NCBI RefSeq assembly: GCF_000971155.1
Contig: NZ_BBLX01000016.1
Span: 1-34,716 of the forward strand
From: Demequina maris
Lineage (GTDB): Bacteria; Actinomycetota; Actinomycetes; Actinomycetales; Demequinaceae
Reading direction: 5' to 3'
Length of the DNA: 34,716 nucleotides
Of this stretch, positions 30,889 through 34,716 are shown one piece after another. Each line of letters begins with the position of its first letter. Within the stretch, counting starts at the first letter, position 1. Below the pieces are notes generated by a model that worked only from the letters and a program-made list of their open reading frames with translations, searched no databases and had not been told where the DNA came from. A program made the position numbers and the translations under genes.

Positions 30889-32160
30889 CTAGGCGGACAG
30901 GGCGTCCGCGACGGCCTCCGCGAGGTCCTCCGCCTTGAGGCCCGGCGCGTGGACGTGCACGCCCTCCGCGTCCTCCCACAGCACCCGGTCCACGCCCGGC
31001 AGCAGCCCGAGCGCGTCCGCGACCGCCTGCATCCGCGCCTGCGTGAGGGACTCGACCACGCGCGGGTGCAGCGCGACGGTGTACGTGTAGTCGTCGAGCC
31101 ACGGTGTCTGCACGGTGACGGTCGCGTCCCAGCCATCGACCTCGACGGTGCGCACCGCGAGGTCGTCGTGCTGGCCGAGGCGCTCGAGAAAGGGTGCGCG
31201 CAGGAGCAGCCCTCGGCGGTCGTCCTCGGTGAGCGGCGCATCGTCCTCACGCGCGGGGAGCTCGGCGCGCGCGGCGCGGCGCAGCTCGGACAGCACCTCG
31301 ACGGTGAGCAGGCCGGGCGCCCACACCTCGAGGATGTGGTGGCTGCGGAACGCGACGCGGGAGATGCCGGGCGCGGCGTCGCAGCCGCGCAGGAAGCGCA
31401 GCAGCGCGGGCTCGTCGATCGCGCCGGCGGCCAGCATGACGATCGCGTGATGCGTCGCGTCCGACGGGGTGCCGGGGGCGTGGCCGGGGCCCGCATCGTT
31501 CACGACGAGGCCGGGGTCACCCTCGCCCTCGGGGCCGAGGCCCTGCGACGGCGGGACCGAGGGCAGCTCGGTGGGGCGCACCGCCTTCCTGAAGAGGCCG
31601 CCCTTGGGGATGAAGGACTCGCGGACGTCGCCGGGGGTGTCGAAGGCCTCGTAGGAGAGCTCGCCCGGCGAGGCGAACCAGCGCAGCACGTCCTCGATGG
31701 AGTCCCAGGCGGCGCGCCCGTGACCCATCGCGGCGACGGCGTGCGGCAGCAGCGCGAGCGGCGGGCCGCCGGGGCCGAGCACCGGGTCGAGGTACGTGGG
31801 CGAGCCCTCGCGACGGTCGAGGCCCCACGTGAGCGGCTGGTGGTCGTCGGCGAGCCCGCCCACGTAGACGAGCAGGCCGTCGATCAGCGCGGCGCCGTGC
31901 ATCGTGAGCTCACGGCCGAGGTCGGAGCGGAAGGCCCAGTCGGGCTTCACGGCCGAACGGTCGCGGCCGAGGTCGCGGACGACCCAGTCGATCGTCGGGC
32001 GGAGCTCGGCGGGGGTGAAACGCAGGTCGTGGCCGGTGGCCTTGCGCAGCTGCGTCGCGAGGTACTCGGCGCTCTTGGGGCTCGCGGCGAGCCACGCCTG
32101 GAACCACGCGTCGGCCTCGTAGAAACGGCGCGCGTCGCCCTCGGAGGTGAAGAAGCCCAT
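30889..32160 (-). CDS. Conserved hypothetical protein (423 aa)
   Basis: I do not recognise this protein. It has no signal peptide and no membrane helix and is rich in acidic residues, so it should be cytosolic. The N-terminal half (about 1-180) has GFFTSEGDARRFYEADAWFQ and TIDWVVRDLGRDRS. A low-complexity Pro/Gly linker (about 190-235) precedes a C-terminal half with THHAIVMLAAGAIDEPALLR, AFRSHHILEVWAPGLLTVEV and a C-terminal LGLLPGVDRVLWEDAEGVHV. The two halves may be separate domains. The ATG at 32158-32160 has no Shine-Dalgarno, but TACGCT lies six bases upstream, so it is probably leaderless. It is divergent from the phosphoribosyltransferase gene. Asp-Asp-Ala at 31237-31246 is a GGACGATGCG copy. 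Confidence 0.8.
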   Translation of the reverse strand: MGFFTSEGDARRFYEADAWFQAWLAASPKSAEYLATQLRKATGHDLRFTPAELRPTIDWVVRDLGRDRSAVKPDWAFRSDLGRELTMHGAALIDGLLVYVGGLADDHQPLTWGLDRREGSPTYLDPVLGPGGPPLALLPHAVAAMGHGRAAWDSIEDVLRWFASPGELSYEAFDTPGDVRESFIPKGGLFRKAVRPTELPSVPPSQGLGPEGEGDPGLVVNDAGPGHAPGTPSDATHHAIVMLAAGAIDEPALLRFLRGCDAAPGISRVAFRSHHILEVWAPGLLTVEVLSELRRAARAELPAREDDAPLTEDDRRGLLLRAPFLERLGQHDDLAVRTVEVDGWDATVTVQTPWLDDYTYTVALHPRVVESLTQARMQAVADALGLLPGVDRVLWEDAEGVHVHAPGLKAEDLAEAVADALSA

Positions 32161-32234
32161 CGGTCAAGCGTACGGGGGGACGATGCGGCGGTCGCGCCGG
32201 TAATCTCGCCTCACCGGACTCAAGTGGAGACGAC
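32161..32234. promoter_or_regulatory. Short divergent promoter region with a central GGACGATGCG copy
   Basis: These 74 bases serve two genes. On the minus strand TACGCT (32167-32172) is six bases from the ATG of the 423-aa protein. On the plus strand TAATCT lies about 30 bases before the phosphoribosyltransferase ATG, whose ribosome binding site is GGAGA. The exact motif copy (32178-32187) sits between the two -10 candidates, where it could overlap -35 regions on both sides. Confidence 0.6.
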
Positions 32235-32738
32235 ATGACCCAGACCCCCGAGCGCGAGATCCTCACCTGGCAGGGCTACGGAGAGGCGTCGCGCGAGCTC
32301 GCGCAGATGGTCGTCGACTCCGGCTACGAGCCCGACGTGGTGGTCGCGGTCGCGCGCGGCGGCCTGCCGGTGGGCGGGGCGATCTCGTACGCGCTCGGCA
32401 CCAAGGGCGTGGGCACGCTGAACGTCGAGTTCTACACCGGCATCGACGAGCGCCTCCCCGCACCCGTGCTGCTGCCGCCGCTGCTCGACACCGACGCGAT
32501 GAAGGGGCTGAAGGTGCTCGTGGCGGACGACGTCGCGGACACCGGCGAGACCCTCGCGCTCGTGAAGTCGCTCATGGAGCAGCACGCCGGCGAGGTCCGC
32601 ACCGTGGTGCTGTACGCCAAGTCGCACTCGATCATCGACCCCGACTACGTGTGGAAGCGCACGGACCTGTGGATCACGTTCCCATGGTCGGCGCTCCCGC
32701 CGGTGACGCCGAACAAGCCGCACCCCGAGGAGGGGTAA
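32235..32738 (+). CDS. Phosphoribosyltransferase (Gpt/hypoxanthine-xanthine type I fold)
   Basis: This 167-aa protein has the type I phosphoribosyltransferase fold. Its PRPP-binding loop is KVLVADDVADTGETL (about residues 93-107) and the pyrophosphate loop VAVARGGLPVG is near 38-48. The C-terminal WKRTDLWITFPWSA matches purine-salvage PRTases of actinobacteria; xanthine or hypoxanthine/guanine is the probable base, unproven. The ATG at 32235 has GGAGA about six bases upstream. It stands 18 bases before the next gene, so the two may be co-transcribed. Confidence 0.9.
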   Translation: MTQTPEREILTWQGYGEASRELAQMVVDSGYEPDVVVAVARGGLPVGGAISYALGTKGVGTLNVEFYTGIDERLPAPVLLPPLLDTDAMKGLKVLVADDVADTGETLALVKSLMEQHAGEVRTVVLYAKSHSIIDPDYVWKRTDLWITFPWSALPPVTPNKPHPEEG

Positions 32739-32756
32739 GCCCACTACGGTTCCCTC

Positions 32757-33458
32757 ATGGGGGACAGCAGGGACGATGTAGCGGTCGCCAAGGCTCGACC
32801 GGCTCGGTCGCTGCGGGCACGGCTGATCGCGGCGGGCACGGTGGTCGCCGTCGCCGCCGGGCTGTGGGCCGTCTTTGCGCAGCCGTGGAACGGGGCGGAC
32901 GGCTGGCCCACCACCGAGCACGAGGCGTGGTTCGGCGTCTGGACGACCGCCCCGCCGGCGGACTTCCGGCCGATCGACGGCGTCGTGGTGGTGACGTCCG
33001 CCGAGTGGGAGGCGCGGGTCGCGGCGGTCCGCGACATCGACCCCGAAGCCGTCGCGATGCTCACCGCACCGACGCGATTCGTCGAGCGTGGGGGCACCGT
33101 CACCCTCACCATGGCCGTCGACGGTGCACTCCCCGAGGGCGCGCTCGTCGCGGGTCGCGCCCCGGATGCCGGCGAGGTCGTCGTGTCGGTGCGCTACCGC
33201 GACGAGCGCGGCTGGGCGGTCGGGGACCGGCTCGAGCTGGCGCCGGGCGCCGACGGCGCCGCGCCGTTCGAGTCGCTCGAGGTCGTCGGATTCTCCCCGG
33301 AGGAGTCCTTCGGCTTCGTCGCGTGGGACGACGCCCCCACGCTCATCGACGCCTACGGGCCGGGTCGCTACGACGATGCCGTGCTCACCGACGGGTACCT
33401 GTGGTGGGACGGTGCCGTGCTCCCCGACCTCGAGTCGGCACTTCTGTGGGACGGGTGA
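32757..33458 (+). CDS. Single-pass membrane-anchored protein of unknown function (233 aa)
   Basis: A basic N-terminus (about 1-22, with KARPARSLRAR) is followed by one hydrophobic helix (about 23-42) and an acidic outside domain of about 190 residues rich in Trp, Asp and Gly. I do not recognise the family. No cysteine pair or protease motif is seen. The ATG at 32757-32759 has no Shine-Dalgarno; TACGGT (32745-32750) lies six bases upstream, so a leaderless message is likely even though it follows the phosphoribosyltransferase gene by only 18 bases. It ends four bases before the convergent VOC gene. Confidence 0.75.
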   Translation: MGDSRDDVAVAKARPARSLRARLIAAGTVVAVAAGLWAVFAQPWNGADGWPTTEHEAWFGVWTTAPPADFRPIDGVVVVTSAEWEARVAAVRDIDPEAVAMLTAPTRFVERGGTVTLTMAVDGALPEGALVAGRAPDAGEVVVSVRYRDERGWAVGDRLELAPGADGAAPFESLEVVGFSPEESFGFVAWDDAPTLIDAYGPGRYDDAVLTDGYLWWDGAVLPDLESALLWDG

Positions 33459-33462
33459 GCGA

Positions 33463-33855
33463 TCAGCCCGCCATCTGAGCGAGCTGGATGAGATTGCCGC
33501 ACGTGTCGTCGAGCACCGCGATCGACACCGGACCCATGTCCGTGGGCGGCATCGTGAACTCGACGCCCAGGCCGACGAGGCGCTCGTGCTCGGCGCGGAG
33601 GTCGTCGACGGCGAACTGCGTCGCGGGGATGCCATCGGCGACGAGCGCGTCGCGGAAGGGCCCGACCGCCGGGTGGGCCGACGGCTCGAGGAGGAGCTGC
33701 ACCGCATCGTCCCCGGGAGCGCCGACGGTGAGCCAGCGGTTGCCGTCGCCCAGCGGGATGTCGGTGCGGGTCTCGAAGCCGAGGACGCGCGTGTAGAAGT
33801 CGTGCGCCTTCTCCTGGTCGTCGACGAAGACGCTGGTGAGGTGGATGCGGATCAT
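33463..33855 (-). CDS. VOC-superfamily (glyoxalase/bleomycin-resistance-like) protein
   Basis: This 130-aa protein has the paired beta-alpha-beta-beta-beta modules of VOC enzymes. Expected metal ligands His5 (IRIHLTSVFVDD) and Glu57 (LLLEPSAHP) are present, but the terminal position that is usually Glu is Gln124 (GNLIQLAQ). Reaction and substrate are unknown. The ATG (33853-33855) overlaps the stop of the ArsR-like gene by four bases, so it is translated with that regulator. It may act on, or respond to, whatever the regulator senses. A GGACGATGCG copy encodes Asp-Asp-Ala at 33703-33712. Confidence 0.9.
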   Translation of the reverse strand: MIRIHLTSVFVDDQEKAHDFYTRVLGFETRTDIPLGDGNRWLTVGAPGDDAVQLLLEPSAHPAVGPFRDALVADGIPATQFAVDDLRAEHERLVGLGVEFTMPPTDMGPVSIAVLDDTCGNLIQLAQMAG

Positions 33856-34130
33856 GGGGAGTCCTTGTCCGGCCAGCGGCGCGCGATCTCGCGCAGCGGC
33901 CCGGTGTCGAGGGTGTGGAGCTTGGAGCGTCCGCGGCGGCGCGCGGACACGAGGCCGGCATCCTCGAGCACCGCGAGGTGCTGCGAGACGGCCTGCCGGG
34001 TCAGGCCCAGGTCGTGCTCCGCCATGAGGCGGGCGACGATCTCGAAGAGGGTCTGGTCGTCGCGGTCGGCGAGCACGTCGAGGATCGCGCGCCGGGCGGG
34101 CGCGGCGAGGGCGTCGTACACGTCGGCCAC
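33852..34130 (-). CDS. ArsR-like winged-helix transcriptional regulator
   Basis: This 92-aa protein is a minimal ArsR/HTH_20 winged helix: VYDALAAPARRAILDVLADR (about 4-23), the recognition helix GLTRQAVSQHLAVLEDAGLV and the wing SARRRGRSKLHTLDTGPLRE. No metal-binding cysteine motif is seen, so it probably senses something other than arsenite-type metals. The start is a GTG at 34128-34130, fixed by the fold; TAACCT lies seven bases upstream (34138-34143), so the message is probably leaderless. An array of GCAAG/CTTGC half-sites right behind it suggests autoregulation and control of the divergent rhodanese gene. It is coupled to the VOC gene. Confidence 0.88.
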   Translation of the reverse strand: MADVYDALAAPARRAILDVLADRDDQTLFEIVARLMAEHDLGLTRQAVSQHLAVLEDAGLVSARRRGRSKLHTLDTGPLREIARRWPDKDSP

Positions 34131-34137
34131 GGGAACC

Positions 34138-34143
34138 AGGTTA
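34138..34143 (-). promoter_or_regulatory. -10 element of the ArsR-like gene
   Basis: TAACCT seven bases upstream of the GTG, the same element and spacing as at the second LacI gene. Confidence 0.55.
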
Positions 34144-34144
34144 G

Positions 34145-34178
34145 GCAAGCGTTCGCTTGCATGCAAGTGGCGACTTGC
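34145..34178. promoter_or_regulatory. Array of inverted GCAAG half-sites between ArsR-like and rhodanese genes
   Basis: GCAAGCGTTCGCTTGC (34145-34160) and GCAAGTGGCGACTTGC (34163-34178) are two adjacent 16-base dyads; the join makes a third palindrome, CTTGCATGCAAG (34156-34167). The array overlaps the expected -35 of the ArsR-like gene and lies before a possible -10 (TACACT, 34202-34207) of the rhodanese gene. It is most likely the operator of the adjacent regulator. Confidence 0.75.
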
Positions 34179-34235
34179 CTTTTGCGTGCGGACCGGGCGT
34201 TTACACTCGTGCCAACTCGACCCGAGAGGATCACG

Positions 34236-34649
34236 ATGAGCTACGCCGGAGACCTGACCCCGCACGAGGCCTGGAAGCTGCTCGAGGACGAGCCCGGCGC
34301 GCTGCTCGTCGACGTCCGCACCGAGGCCGAGTGGCGCTACGTGGGCATCCCGGACGCCTCGAGCCTCGGCAAGAAGGCCGCGCTCATCGAGTGGGTCTCC
34401 TACCCCGCGATGTCGCGCAACGAGGACTTCCTCGCGCAGCTGCAGGCGACCGGTGTCGAGCCGGGCCAGCCCATCGTGTTCCTGTGCCGGTCGGGCCAGC
34501 GCTCGATCGGTGCCGCGCAGGTGGCGACCGCGGCCGGCCTCGGCCCCGCGTACAACATCCTCGAGGGCTTCGAGGGCGCCACCGACGAGCACGGCCACCG
34601 CGGCTGGCAGGGCTGGAAGGGCGCCGGCCTCCCCTGGCACCAGGGCTGA
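34236..34649 (+). CDS. Rhodanese-like sulfurtransferase domain protein
   Basis: This 137-aa single-domain protein has the rhodanese fold: a start with DLTPHEAWKLLEDEPGALLV, the DVR motif (LLVDVRTEAEW, about 23-33) and the active-site loop CRSGQRS with Cys84. The C-terminal ILEGFEGATDEHGH and GWKGAGLPW are typical. It should carry persulfide sulfur in the cytoplasm; its acceptor is unknown. The ATG at 34236 has CGAGAGGA upstream. It is divergent from the ArsR-like gene, with the shared operator array between them, so sulfur stress or a reactive species may be the signal. That link is inference. Confidence 0.93.
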   Translation: MSYAGDLTPHEAWKLLEDEPGALLVDVRTEAEWRYVGIPDASSLGKKAALIEWVSYPAMSRNEDFLAQLQATGVEPGQPIVFLCRSGQRSIGAAQVATAAGLGPAYNILEGFEGATDEHGHRGWQGWKGAGLPWHQG

Positions 34650-34716
34650 ACGGCCGCCGCGGGCCGACCGGCACCACCGGCCAGGTCCCCCGCTGACACC
34701 TGGGTACACGCATCCG
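34650..34716. other. Right edge
   Basis: GC-rich sequence after the rhodanese stop, with a CCGG-cacca-CCGG dyad that could be part of a terminator. No gene is seen before the end of the window. Confidence 0.3.

Noticed and set aside
1462..33712. GGACGATGCG as an FtsK-orienting (KOPS-like) or Chi-like polar signal
   Set aside because: Such signals are strongly strand-biased along a replichore. Here the copies are nine to nine within 35 kb, unless the window happens to span the origin or terminus, for which I see no sign.
1462..33712. GGACGATGCG as a by-product of Asp-Asp-Ala codon use
   Set aside because: Eight copies are intergenic, and genic copies also encode Ala-Ser-Ser and Arg-Ile-Val, so more than one frame and strand are involved.

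Overview
The window looks like a chromosome segment of a high-GC actinobacterium. BldC, DUF3073, an SCP_3-type protein, a holin-X-like membrane protein and several genes without a Shine-Dalgarno sequence all point that way. The sugar-transport profile suggests Micrococcales (Cellulomonas/Demequina-like). This is inference from gene content; no rRNA or other taxonomic marker is present.

Layout. 0.4-9.5 kb (minus strand): an arabinose block. araD-araA end at their own terminator. A ChvE/MmsA/MmsB-type monosaccharide ABC operon follows, then a LacI regulator. A second LacI gene lies upstream of araD. 9.8-12.0 kb (plus): galK-galE. 12.2-13.9 kb: a uracil/xanthine permease convergent with a small zincin. 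14.0-14.4 kb: tRNA-Glu, tRNA-Asp and tRNA-Phe. 14.6-17.5 kb: a small membrane protein, an EamA exporter, ogt, bldC and a DUF3073 gene. 17.5-18.6 kb: a winged-helix/DUF559 nuclease-like gene bracketed by two related hairpin repeats. 18.6-21.6 kb (minus): a two-helix membrane protein, purF and purM, chained by 4-nt overlaps. 21.7-25.1 kb (minus): an AglEFG-like alpha-glucoside ABC operon. 25.4-26.7 kb: a lipoprotein serpin. 26.7-29.5 kb (minus): an SCP-like protein and purL. 29.6-34.7 kb: two paralogous membrane-anchored proteins, a 423-aa unknown, a phosphoribosyltransferase, a membrane-anchored unknown, a VOC protein coupled to an ArsR-like regulator, and a rhodanese.

How it works together. 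Two operator-like palindromes with the same core (8329-8344 before araD, 9644-9659 before galK) bracket the LacI gene at 8499-9521. This suggests joint control of arabinose and galactose use, the two sugars of arabinogalactan. No araB or galT is present here. The purine genes purL, purF and purM and the SCP-like, DUF3073 and bldC genes look like a conserved actinobacterial block. Here the agl/serpin genes and the nuclease cassette appear to have been placed into it.

The strongest unexplained signal is a 10-mer, GGACGATGCG. It occurs 18 times exactly (9 per strand), eight of them in the small intergenic fraction and the rest in several codon frames. One hairpin between convergent genes is built from two inverted copies of its core. 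Spacing, orientation balance and terminator use resemble DNA uptake sequences of Neisseria and Haemophilus; a role in this organism is unproven. The second signal is the hairpin-flanked nuclease cassette.
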